From: Tropicibacter oceani
Lineage (GTDB): Bacteria > Pseudomonadota > Alphaproteobacteria > Rhodobacterales > Rhodobacteraceae
Length of the DNA: 64,000 nucleotides
Direction: 5' to 3'
NCBI RefSeq assembly: GCF_029958925.1
Contig: NZ_CP124616.1
Location: forward strand, 2,480,001 to 2,544,000
The notes beneath the pieces are model-generated. The model made no database searches and was not told the DNA's origin. It saw only the letters and a list, made by a program, of their open reading frames with translations. The position numbers and the translations under genes were made by a program. Of the stretch, positions 1 to 7,354 are shown piece after piece. Position 1 is the first letter of the stretch. Each line of letters opens with the position of its first letter.

Positions 1-189
1 CTTGGCGTTGTCGGCGATCAGTTCGCCCATGTAGCGGGTGCCGATGCGGTAATCTATCGAATAGTGGAACCACTCACCCGACTTGCGCAGCAGTTTCGAG
101 ACATGGGATTTTCCCAGCCCCGACATGGCGAACAGGACCACACGTTTGTGCGCGGCGCGGCGCCAGCTGTCTGCAGAGTCGTAAAGCAT
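1..189 (-). CDS. P-loop ATPase-like protein (3' part outside window)
   Basis: Only the first 63 codons are visible, reading leftward from an ATG at 189. The N-terminus carries a Walker A-like stretch, FAMSGLGKSHV, at about residues 20-30, which fits a nucleotide-binding kinase or ATPase fold. The next residues (SGEWFHYSIDYRIGTRYMGE) contain the kind of substrate segment that follows a P-loop in small kinases. I cannot name the substrate. It is divergent from nothing: the EamA gene at 245-1147 lies upstream on the same strand, 55 bases away, so co-transcription is possible. The gene is cut by the window edge, not visibly broken. Confidence 0.6.
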   Translation of the reverse strand, partial: MLYDSADSWRRAAHKRVVLFAMSGLGKSHVSKLLRKSGEWFHYSIDYRIGTRYMGELIADNAK

Positions 190-244
190 GCCTGCTCCCT
201 CGGGCAATGTGTCGGGCATGGATTACGCGCGGCGGCGGGCCGCG

Positions 245-1147
245 TCAAACCCTGTTGCGCCGGAACGCGCGCCCGTCCAGCACCACCAGCCCCAGCGCCA
301 GCAGGGCAAAACCGCCATAGGCCTGGGGGGCCAGCGCCTCGTTGCGGACAAGGGCGCCCAGCACGATGGCGACGGGCGGGATCAGCAGCGTGACCAGCAT
401 CAGGTTGCCGGCGCCCGCCATCGCCAGCACCCGGTAATACAGCAGGTAGGCCAGCGCCGTGGCGATCACCGCGTAATACAGGATGCCGGCCCAGGTGGCG
501 GGGGCCAGCGCCAGGTTCGGCACGCCTTCCAGCGTCAGGGCCAGCGGGATCATCACCAGCGTCGAGCAGGTCAGCATCCCCACCGCGGCGACCACGGGCG
601 GCAAAGGCGACAGCCGCTTGCGGGCCCAGGCCCCGGCGCAGGCATACGAGAATGTTCCAGCAATCACGGCCAGTTGCGCCGTGGAGGTGATGTTGAAGCT
701 GAGCAAGGCCGCCGGCCCGATCGCCAGCAACACGCCGCCAAACCCAAGGCCCACGCCGACCAGCTTGCGCGCGCTCAGGCGTTCGTCGGCAAAGACGGCG
801 GCGGCCACCAGCACGCCAAAGATCGCCGTCGTCGCATTCAGGATCGAGGTCAGCCCGCTGGGGATGTGCAGCTGTCCCCAGGCCATCAGCGAAAACGGAA
901 TGACATTGTTCAACACGCCCATGACCAACAGGCTGCCCCAGATCGCCGCGCCGCGCGGCAGGCTGTGGCCGCGCACCAGGACAAAGGCCCATAACAGCAG
1001 CGCCGCCAGCCCGCAGCGCAGCAGCACCGAGGTCAGCGGGCCGATTTCGTCCAGCGCCGTGCGGATCGCCAGAAAGGCCCCGCCCCAGATCAGGCCCAGC
1101 AGGAACAGTTCGGCCCAGGCGCGGGGGGAAAGGGATGTCTGTGTCAT
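245..1147 (-). CDS. DMT-superfamily transporter, EamA type
   Basis: A 300-residue, strongly hydrophobic protein with about ten predicted membrane segments arranged as two homologous halves (roughly residues 10-140 and 150-290), the EamA/RhaT pattern. These are inner-membrane exporters or permeases for metabolites and amino acids; the sequence does not reveal the substrate. The start MTQTSLSPRAWAEL fits a short cytoplasmic lead before the first helix, which contains the typical FLLGLIWGGAFLAIR. Its length is normal for the family. A second EamA gene lies at 2657-3532 but is not close enough in sequence to look like a recent duplicate. Whether it shares a transcript with the downstream P-loop gene is inferred from spacing only. 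Confidence 0.85.
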   Translation of the reverse strand: MTQTSLSPRAWAELFLLGLIWGGAFLAIRTALDEIGPLTSVLLRCGLAALLLWAFVLVRGHSLPRGAAIWGSLLVMGVLNNVIPFSLMAWGQLHIPSGLTSILNATTAIFGVLVAAAVFADERLSARKLVGVGLGFGGVLLAIGPAALLSFNITSTAQLAVIAGTFSYACAGAWARKRLSPLPPVVAAVGMLTCSTLVMIPLALTLEGVPNLALAPATWAGILYYAVIATALAYLLYYRVLAMAGAGNLMLVTLLIPPVAIVLGALVRNEALAPQAYGGFALLALGLVVLDGRAFRRNRV

Positions 1148-1211
1148 GGCTGGCAGTCTGCCCCGTCAACGGCCGCCCCGCGATCCGTATCCTGCGCTTT
1201 TGGCAAAGAAA

Positions 1212-1239
1212 AATGCGCGAAGGTTGCCCTTCGCGCATT
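1212..1239 (-). terminator. Rho-independent terminator after the FadL-type gene
   Basis: A perfect 12-bp stem (1212-1223 with 1228-1239) and a 4-nt loop. Read on the minus strand it is followed by TTTCTTTG, a T-rich tail. It sits 24 bases past the stop codon of the gene at 1263-2519, so it most likely ends that transcript and insulates the EamA gene. Confidence 0.85.
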
Positions 1240-1262
1240 GTTGGTCCTGGTGTGGCCGCCGA

Positions 1263-2519
1263 TCAGAACGACGCGGTATAGGCCATGCCGAACCCGATGG
1301 CCGAGTTGCCTTCGAACTTGGTGCCAGAGGCGTCCTTGGCATCGCCCAGCTTGACGTATTCCATGCCGATGCGCAGCTTGTGGGCGCCTTCGGTGAACTG
1401 CGCGCCAACGCCGAACGAGGTGCGGCCGTCGGTCGGGGACAGGCGCGATGCGACCTCGCCGTCCGAGGCTTCGTAACCGATCTGGGCGAAGGCCGAATAG
1501 TTGTCGTTGAACTTCTTGCCCAGGCCGACGCGATAGGTGATCACGTCATTGGCAAAGCCGGTCACGGCGGTGCCGGTGACGGATTCATACCCCGGGGTGC
1601 GGACTTCCCACTTGGACCATTCGGTCCATTTCACGCCACCGAACAGCAAGGTGCCCTCGGCGATGCCGGTCTGGAAATCCAGCGCCACCGATTGCGGCAT
1701 CTCGACCTCGGTTTCGCTGTTGCCGGGAATGCCGAAGAAGGGCAGCGATTCGGTGGTGTCGAACTTGTGCGTGACCTTGCTTTCCCAGGTCAGGCCGACG
1801 CGCAGCGCGATGTCGGGGATTTCATAGGCGGCGCCCACGACAAAACCCCAATCGCCGCGCTGTTCACCCTGCGCGGTATACTGGAACGACCCGGCCGGGG
1901 CGGCGGCCACGGCCGCGCCATAGGCGTTGGTCTGCGCCAGCTGCGTCTGCAGCGTCACAAGCCGCGGATCGGTCGCCGGGGCGCCCGCGTTCTGCAGTTG
2001 GGTGATGCCGGCCTGGATCTGGCTTTGGGTTTCGGCCACGCGCACAGCGGTGCTGGCGCGGATCATCTGGTCGGGGATCACGATGTCAGCCGAGCTGAGC
2101 ACATAGCGCAAGCCGCCAAAGACGGAAAAGCGGTCGCCGATCTTGTATTTCAGCACCGCAGCGGTCTGCTTGCTGGTCCAGTCGGCGCTGAGCCCGGTGT
2201 AGAACCCCGAGGTATAGGATGCACCAGCGCCGTAGGGCTGGTTGTGGTACAGGCCAAAGGCGAGCTTGTCGGACAGGTCATTCTTGTAGGCAAAGCTGAA
2301 GGTGCCGTAGGAATTGGCCATGTTGCCGGTGTCGCCACCGCCCGTCGCGGCGGTGTATTTGCCCGAAACGCGCGGCGTGACCAGCGCGTGGCCCAGGGTC
2401 ATCTGCGTGCCGGGCTGGAACATCAGCCCGTAGTCGATGACCGACCGTTCAATGCCGCCCGAGATTGCAGTTGTTGCGGTCAGGGTCAGCGCGGCTGCCC
2501 CGAAAAGTGTCTTGTTCAT
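1263..2519 (-). CDS. OmpP1/FadL-family outer-membrane transport protein
   Basis: 418 residues with an N-terminal signal peptide (about residues 1-20, ALTLTATTAISGG), followed by alternating polar/aromatic strands that fit a 14-strand FadL barrel. The C-terminus ends in Phe (MAYTASF), as expected for BAM-dependent insertion. FadL proteins let long-chain fatty acids and other hydrophobic compounds through the outer membrane. An Ala/Gln/Thr-rich stretch near residues 150-220 looks like an extended loop or small helical insertion. The start is supported by GAGGGACAG just upstream. It has its own terminator (1212-1239) and a palindrome-rich region about 100 bases upstream. The family assignment is firm; the substrate is unknown. 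Confidence 0.85.
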   Translation of the reverse strand: MNKTLFGAAALTLTATTAISGGIERSVIDYGLMFQPGTQMTLGHALVTPRVSGKYTAATGGGDTGNMANSYGTFSFAYKNDLSDKLAFGLYHNQPYGAGASYTSGFYTGLSADWTSKQTAAVLKYKIGDRFSVFGGLRYVLSSADIVIPDQMIRASTAVRVAETQSQIQAGITQLQNAGAPATDPRLVTLQTQLAQTNAYGAAVAAAPAGSFQYTAQGEQRGDWGFVVGAAYEIPDIALRVGLTWESKVTHKFDTTESLPFFGIPGNSETEVEMPQSVALDFQTGIAEGTLLFGGVKWTEWSKWEVRTPGYESVTGTAVTGFANDVITYRVGLGKKFNDNYSAFAQIGYEASDGEVASRLSPTDGRTSFGVGAQFTEGAHKLRIGMEYVKLGDAKDASGTKFEGNSAIGFGMAYTASF

Positions 2520-2620
2520 CTGTCCCTCATCCCTCGTGTGGGAAGTCCCGTTAACACCCCGTGAGCGGGGGTGGTCTCCTGCTGGCAGGCTATTGGCGAC
2601 AGGTCGTTCCGGTCAATCTT

Positions 2621-2659
2621 TGACGGTACGTCAGCTTGACGCAATGCAACGCTGCGTCA
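2621..2659. promoter_or_regulatory. Pair of TGACG-type inverted repeats upstream of the FadL gene
   Basis: Two inverted repeats built from the same half-site lie side by side: TGACG-GTA-CGTCA (2621-2633) and TGACGCA-9 nt-TGCGTCA (2637-2659). They lie 102-140 bases upstream of the FadL-type start codon, and the second overlaps the stop codon of the EamA gene upstream. The repetition of one half-site suggests a regulator operator. No regulator is identified. On the plus strand the second repeat is followed by GTTTTTG, so a weak terminator is an alternative. Confidence 0.35.
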
Positions 2660-3532
2660 CGTTTTTGTAACAGGCAGTTTTCGCGTCTCGTGCAGGATAT
2701 TGAGGTAATTCGAGCCGAAAATGATCACGGCACCCACGAAAACCCAAGGATCAAGCGCTTCTTGGTAGACCGCCATGCCGACCACCGCGATCACCGGAAG
2801 CCGGGCAAAGTCGATCGGCATGACGACTGTGGCAGGGGCCAGCGACAGCGCCGTGGTCAGGCAGAAATGCGCCACCAGCCCGGCGCAGGAAATGACGATG
2901 ACCCAGGGCCAGTTTTCGGCCGAGGGCAGGGCGATGTCGCCGTCGTACCCGGCGCAAAGCAGGCCGAAACAGGCCTGCAACGCCGTCAACCAGAACAGGA
3001 TCTGGGTGATCGGCTCTGTCCGGGTCAGTCGGCGGGTGAAAACCGCCGATCCGGCAAAGCCGATTGCGGCCAGGGCGGCGGTCACCAAACCGATGTGAAA
3101 GGTGTCGGGGCTGGGGCGCGTGACGATCAGGATGCCGATGAACCCGGCGACGGCGGCCAGCGCGCGGCTGGGGGTCAGCCGTTCGCCCAGGATCAGCGGG
3201 CTCATCAGCATGACCCACAGCGGCAGGGTGAATTCCAGCGCAAAGACCTGCGCCAGCGGGATCACGGTGATCGAGTAGAACCACAGGTTCTGGCCCGAGA
3301 AATGAAAGATGTTGCGCAGGAAGTGCCAGCCCATCTTGCGCACGCCGATCTGCCGGCGGGTTCCGGCCAGGCTGGAAACCGTCAGAACGATGGCGATGCC
3401 GATCAGCGATCGGTACAGCATGATTTCAAAGGTATCGAGATCCAGGCTGACCGCGCGCCCGGCGATGGCCATGAAGGTAAAGGATACGATCGTGCCGATC
3501 ATCCACAAGGACGCGCGCAAGGTCTGATGCAT
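2657..3532 (-). CDS. DMT-superfamily transporter, EamA type
   Basis: 291 residues with about ten hydrophobic helices in two EamA repeats. The start MHQTLRASLWMIGTIVSFTF leads straight into helix 1, and the GRAVSLDLDTFEIMLYRSLIG segment is the conserved loop after it in this family. The role is probably metabolite export across the inner membrane; the substrate cannot be read from sequence. It ends 137 bases before the FadL-type gene on the same strand, with no clear terminator between them, so read-through is possible. Length is normal and no damage is visible. Confidence 0.85.
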   Translation of the reverse strand: MHQTLRASLWMIGTIVSFTFMAIAGRAVSLDLDTFEIMLYRSLIGIAIVLTVSSLAGTRRQIGVRKMGWHFLRNIFHFSGQNLWFYSITVIPLAQVFALEFTLPLWVMLMSPLILGERLTPSRALAAVAGFIGILIVTRPSPDTFHIGLVTAALAAIGFAGSAVFTRRLTRTEPITQILFWLTALQACFGLLCAGYDGDIALPSAENWPWVIVISCAGLVAHFCLTTALSLAPATVVMPIDFARLPVIAVVGMAVYQEALDPWVFVGAVIIFGSNYLNILHETRKLPVTKT

Positions 3533-3601
3533 GATCTGTCCACTCCCCCCAAAGCCCCCTAGGCAGTGGCAGAGCCGGGACGGATTGGCAAGGCCGCGCT
3601 G

Positions 3602-5461
3602 TCAGCCGGTCTCGCGCAGGGGGGCGCGGGATGGCGCGGTGGCCTCGCGGTCCGCCTGCCAGGGGTCTGCGCGCACGGCGGCGGGCAGCGGGGCAAGCGG
3701 CGCGGGAAAGCGGATCGCCAGCCACAGATCCAGCCCCGCCAGCAGCAGCGCCACACGGTTCGGAGCGGCGATGTAAAGCGGGCGCCAATCCGGGCCAAAG
3801 CTGTTCTTGAAACGGGCCAGCCCTTCGGCGCCGCTGGCAAAACGCGCCAGGCGCGGATTGGGCAGGGCGGCCAGGCTGAGTTCGGTGCGGCCGGTCAGGC
3901 GGGCGTGTTCGATCATCGCCGCCACCACCGCATGCATGGTGCCCGAAGGCGCGCCGGGGACATGGCGCATCAGGTCCAGCGACAGCGCGCCGGGGGTCTG
4001 CACGGCGGTGGCAAAGGCCAGCATGCGGCCCTCGGCAAAGGCGGCAAAGATCGGTTTGTCGGCCAGGAACTCGGGGCAAAAGCGCCCCATGGTCAACCCG
4101 CGTTCACCGCCATGCGCCGCCGCCCAAAGCGCGTTGATCCGGGCCATTTCGGCCCAGTCGGGGCGGGTCAGGCGGCGGATCTCGACGCCGGATTTTTCCG
4201 CCTTGCGGATCGAGCGGCGCAACTGGCGGTGGCAGGCACCGTCCAGGCTGAAGCCCTGCGGGTTCAGCACGGCCTCTTGCGCGACGGGGGCGACATGCCA
4301 TCCGGCGCGGCGCAGGGCGGCAGCATCGCGGGCCTCGACCTTGTACAGGCAGGCCAGCCGGTTCTGCGCGCGGGCCATGGCGCGCAGGTCCGGCAACAGC
4401 GGCGCCAGATCGCCATGGGTCGGCCCCAGGAAGAGCGTCAGGGTCTGCGGGCTGCGCAGCAGGCAGGCGGCGCCGGTATCGGTGCGCAGGCCAAGCGCAT
4501 CGGCCTGCGCGGCGATGGCGTGTTCGGCCCTGCGCCCGGACAGCGGCGCGGGCAGTGCCGGATCGGGGGCGGACCGGTCAGGCTGCGCAACCATGGCATA
4601 GGCGGCCCCGACCAGACAGGGCAGCGCATAGTAACTGGCGCGATAGGCCAGAAGCGAGGCGGCCAGCAGTTCGATGTCGACATGCGGGATCAACCCGGTC
4701 ATGGCCAGCTCGAACGGGCCGATGCCGCCAGGCGTTCCGGCAACCAGCCCGGCCCCCAGCGCCAGCATGTAGACCGCCAGAACCGGCAGGAAGGACAGCC
4801 CCAGATCGGGCGGCAACAGAACGTACAGCGCCAGCGCGGCAAAGCCCATGTCGCAAAACGACAGCGCCAGCAGCTGCGCGGCCGCCGGAAGGCTGGGCAA
4901 GGTCAGGCTGCGCCCCAGCAACCGCAACCGCGGAAAGCGCAGCAGCGCCGCGCCCCCGGCCAGCAGCGCCAGCGGCAGGCTGAGCAGCACCAGCAGGGGA
5001 TGGCCGGACAACACGGGCAAGGCAAAGACCAGCGCCAGCACCGCCCAGGCCGCAAGAAAGGTCAGCGTCACAAAGGCGGTCAGTTGCAGGATGCGCCCAT
5101 GCCCCAGCCCCGGCATCAGACGCCAGCGCACCGAGGCGCCCACCGCCGGGCCCATGCCGATCACCTGGCCAAGCGCGATCGCCGACGCCCCGGACCGGCG
5201 CGCCACGTGATCGCGGGTGCCAGTGCCGAAATGGCGGTGCGCGATCAGATCGTATTGCGCCAGCGCCCAGAAACTGCCGCCAGTCAGCAGCGCGGCCGCG
5301 ATCCAGCGCGGCGCGGGGATGTCGGCAAAGGCCCTGCGCACCGCGTGCCAATCCAGCGTCCCCCCCTTTTGCCAGAGCAGCCAAAGACACAGGCCCCCCA
5401 GCACAAGAGGAAGAACGCGGCGCAGCTGCGCCGCCTGTTGGACAAGCATTGAAAAGGCCAC
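3602..5461 (-). CDS. MprF/LpiA-like aminoacyl-phosphatidylglycerol synthase
   Basis: 619 residues in two parts. The first ~310 residues are membrane segments of the MprF flippase/LPG_synthase_TM type, including GTPGGIGPFE, a signature of that domain. The second part (about 330-600) is a DUF2156 GNAT-like catalytic domain with RQLRRSIRKAEKSG and the terminal FKNSFGPDWRPLY motif. The family transfers an amino acid (usually Lys or Ala) from tRNA to phosphatidylglycerol, lowering surface charge and raising resistance to cationic peptides and acid. It is shorter than the ~840-870 residues usual for MprF/LpiA, mainly through fewer membrane helices. A GTG start at 5461 is preferred because GGGAG lies six bases upstream; an ATG at 5449 is the alternative. 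Lipid and amino-acid specificity are unknown. Confidence 0.75.
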   Translation of the reverse strand: MAFSMLVQQAAQLRRVLPLVLGGLCLWLLWQKGGTLDWHAVRRAFADIPAPRWIAAALLTGGSFWALAQYDLIAHRHFGTGTRDHVARRSGASAIALGQVIGMGPAVGASVRWRLMPGLGHGRILQLTAFVTLTFLAAWAVLALVFALPVLSGHPLLVLLSLPLALLAGGAALLRFPRLRLLGRSLTLPSLPAAAQLLALSFCDMGFAALALYVLLPPDLGLSFLPVLAVYMLALGAGLVAGTPGGIGPFELAMTGLIPHVDIELLAASLLAYRASYYALPCLVGAAYAMVAQPDRSAPDPALPAPLSGRRAEHAIAAQADALGLRTDTGAACLLRSPQTLTLFLGPTHGDLAPLLPDLRAMARAQNRLACLYKVEARDAAALRRAGWHVAPVAQEAVLNPQGFSLDGACHRQLRRSIRKAEKSGVEIRRLTRPDWAEMARINALWAAAHGGERGLTMGRFCPEFLADKPIFAAFAEGRMLAFATAVQTPGALSLDLMRHVPGAPSGTMHAVVAAMIEHARLTGRTELSLAALPNPRLARFASGAEGLARFKNSFGPDWRPLYIAAPNRVALLLAGLDLWLAIRFPAPLAPLPAAVRADPWQADREATAPSRAPLRETG

Positions 5462-5610
5462 CGATATCTCCCGCCAAATCGTTCAGGGACGTTAGCCGCA
5501 GCGCTACTGCGCCGGGGTTAACGTTTCGATTTGGAACTAAAGATATGAAAGCACAGGGTTAATGGCGCATCAGGCCAGGCGGGGCCCGGCCCTGGCCCTT
5601 GCCACGAAAA

Positions 5611-5633
5611 AAGGCGCCCGGTCGGGGCGCCTT
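5611..5633 (-). terminator. Rho-independent terminator after the zeta-subunit gene
   Basis: A 9-bp perfect GC-rich stem (5611-5619 with 5625-5633), 5-nt loop, followed on the minus strand by TTTT. It lies 28 bases beyond the stop of the gene at 5662-5976. Confidence 0.85.
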
Positions 5634-5661
5634 GATCCGTCTTGCCGGTTGGCAGGCGGTC

Positions 5662-5976
5662 TTAGTGTTCCTGGACGATCTGGCCCTTGGCGGCGATCAT
5701 CAGCTCGGCGCGCTTGGCGCGGATCTGGTCGGCGGTCGCCTTGTCGCCAAGGTCGGCGGCAACCTTGCGCACCACGTCCTCGTGGCCGGCCTCTTCGAAA
5801 TCGGCGCGCACGACCTCTTTGGCATAGGCCTGTGCGTCATCGCCGGACTTGCCCAGCAGTTCTGCGGCCCAAAGGCCAAGCAGCTTGTTGCACCGGGCTT
5901 CGGCCTTGAACTTCATTTCCTCGTCATGGGCAAACTTGTTCTCGAAGGCGCTTTCACGATCGTCGAAGGTGGACAT
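5662..5976 (-). CDS. ATPase inhibitor subunit zeta (DUF1476)
   Basis: 104 residues beginning MSTFDDRESAFENKFAHDEE, the conserved N-terminal inhibitory segment of the zeta subunit first described in Paracoccus denitrificans. The rest is a helical bundle ending near GQIVQEH. In alphaproteobacteria this protein inserts into F1 and blocks ATP hydrolysis in one direction, replacing the epsilon/IF1 mechanism. Length matches the Paracoccus protein. The start is chosen by family alignment and by a GGGAG ribosome site; longer in-frame starts would add a Pro/Arg-rich tail of no known domain. It is divergent from purC, so the 178-base gap should hold both promoters. No ATP synthase genes are in the window. 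Confidence 0.9.
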   Translation of the reverse strand: MSTFDDRESAFENKFAHDEEMKFKAEARCNKLLGLWAAELLGKSGDDAQAYAKEVVRADFEEAGHEDVVRKVAADLGDKATADQIRAKRAELMIAAKGQIVQEH

Positions 5977-6154
5977 GGGCAGGCTCCCTGCGGAAAGTTT
6001 CGTGTTCCCCTTGGATATGCCGCCCCCTGCGCCCGGACGCAAGCACAACTCGCAAGGCTGCGGCATCCCGTGCCGCTTGCGGCGATGCGGCCCTTGGAGT
6101 ATGGGAAGGCTATCGCGCGGAACTCCGCGCGCTTTTCTATTATGAGGGCCCCCC

Positions 6155-6916
6155 ATGGCACGTCGCAAGAAAATCTATGAAGGCAAGGCCAAGACACTGT
6201 ACGAAGGCCCCGAGCCGGGCACCATCGTGCAGTACTTCAAGGACGATGCGACCGCTTTCAACGCCGAAAAGAAGGCGACGATCGAGGGCAAGGGCGTGTT
6301 GAACAACCTGCTGTCGGAATTCTTCATGACGGGCCTGAACACCGTGGGGGTGCCGACGCACTTTCTGAAACGGTTGAACATGCGCGAACAGCTGGTGCGC
6401 GCCTGCGAGATCATCCCGCTGGAAATCATCGTGCGCAACTATGCCGCCGGGTCGATGTCCAAACGTCTGGGCATCGAAGAGGGCACGCAACTGCCGCGCC
6501 CGATCGTCGAATACTGCTACAAGGATGACAAGCTGGGCGATCCGCTGGTCACCGAGGAACATATCGCCGCCTTTGGCTGGGCCTCGCAGCACGACATGGA
6601 CGACATCGTGGCGCTGGCGCTGCGGGTCAACGATTTCATGTCCGGCCTGATGTTCGGCGTGGGGATCAAGCTGATCGACTTCAAGATCGAGATCGGCCGC
6701 GTCTATGACGGCGATTTCCAGCGCCTGATCGTGGCCGACGAAATCAGCCCCGACAGCTGCCGCCTGTGGGACATCGAGACCGGTCAAAAGCTGGACAAGG
6801 ACGTGTTCCGCCGCGATCTGGGGTCGCTGACCGACGCCTATACCGAAGTGGCCAAGCGCCTGGGCGTGATGCCCAAACAGGCGACCCACCCGACCAAGCC
6901 GACGCTGATCAACTGA
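6155..6916 (+). CDS. purC: Phosphoribosylaminoimidazole-succinocarboxamide synthase (SAICAR synthetase)
   Basis: 253 residues, the normal length for the bacterial single-domain enzyme. It joins CAIR and aspartate with ATP in the de novo purine pathway. Clear family motifs are [14 protein letters not shown] at the start (ATP-binding glycine region), the [17 protein letters not shown] block and the [11 protein letters not shown] motif near residue 175. GAGGG precedes the start. A terminator follows at 6941-6971, so it is probably monocistronic here, although purS and purQ lie further along on the same strand (13464-14545), separated by unrelated genes. Confidence 0.97.
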   Translation: MARRKKIYEGKAKTLYEGPEPGTIVQYFKDDATAFNAEKKATIEGKGVLNNLLSEFFMTGLNTVGVPTHFLKRLNMREQLVRACEIIPLEIIVRNYAAGSMSKRLGIEEGTQLPRPIVEYCYKDDKLGDPLVTEEHIAAFGWASQHDMDDIVALALRVNDFMSGLMFGVGIKLIDFKIEIGRVYDGDFQRLIVADEISPDSCRLWDIETGQKLDKDVFRRDLGSLTDAYTEVAKRLGVMPKQATHPTKPTLIN

Positions 6917-6940
6917 AAGCCCCGCTTGGTTTGACCATTC

Positions 6941-6971
6941 AAGGGCGGTGCCGCAAAGGGCCGCCCTTTTT
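6941..6971 (+). terminator. Rho-independent terminator after purC
   Basis: Stem AAGGGCGG (6941-6948) with CCGCCCTT (6961-6968), followed by TTTTTC. It is 25 bases beyond the purC stop. Confidence 0.85.
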
Positions 6972-7050
6972 CATTGGATATGGCGACCAACCGGGCGCAT
7001 GTCTCAATCCCTGCTTGAACCGGGGCAGGGCGCGGCAATCCTGCCTCCCG

Positions 7051-7299
7051 TCAGCCCAATTCCCTGCGCAGCCATTCGGCGCGTTCGATATGGGTGCGGG
7101 CGATTTGCAGTTTCCCGGCCAGCCGGGCCTTTTTGTCGGCCGAGCTGGCGGCGGCGATTTCCGCCTCGAGCGCGGCTTGCTTGGCGCGCAGCTTTTGCAG
7201 CACCTTTTCGACGTGGCGCGGCTTGATCTTGCTGGCTTTGCCGACTTCGAGGCGCGCGTTGTAGTCTTCGACCTTGGCGGCCAGTTTCTTCAGTCCCAT
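7051..7299 (-). CDS. Small helical protein, function unknown
   Basis: 82 residues, MGLKKLAAKVEDYNARLE..., rich in Lys, Arg, Ala and Leu and likely to form a long helical hairpin or coiled coil (basic-acidic heptads through about residues 25-75). No signal peptide or membrane segment. The start is chosen because AGGAG lies eight to nine bases upstream; an upstream in-frame ATG at 7329 would add ten residues without a ribosome site. It follows the Na/Pi cotransporter gene on the same strand by 55 bases and could be its companion. I do not recognise a family and do not assign a role. Confidence 0.65.
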   Translation of the reverse strand: MGLKKLAAKVEDYNARLEVGKASKIKPRHVEKVLQKLRAKQAALEAEIAAASSADKKARLAGKLQIARTHIERAEWLRRELG

Positions 7300-7354
7300 C
7301 TGGTGCTCCTGATCGTGCAAGCGGGGCATCCCCGGGTGTGTTTTCTGGTGTGCG

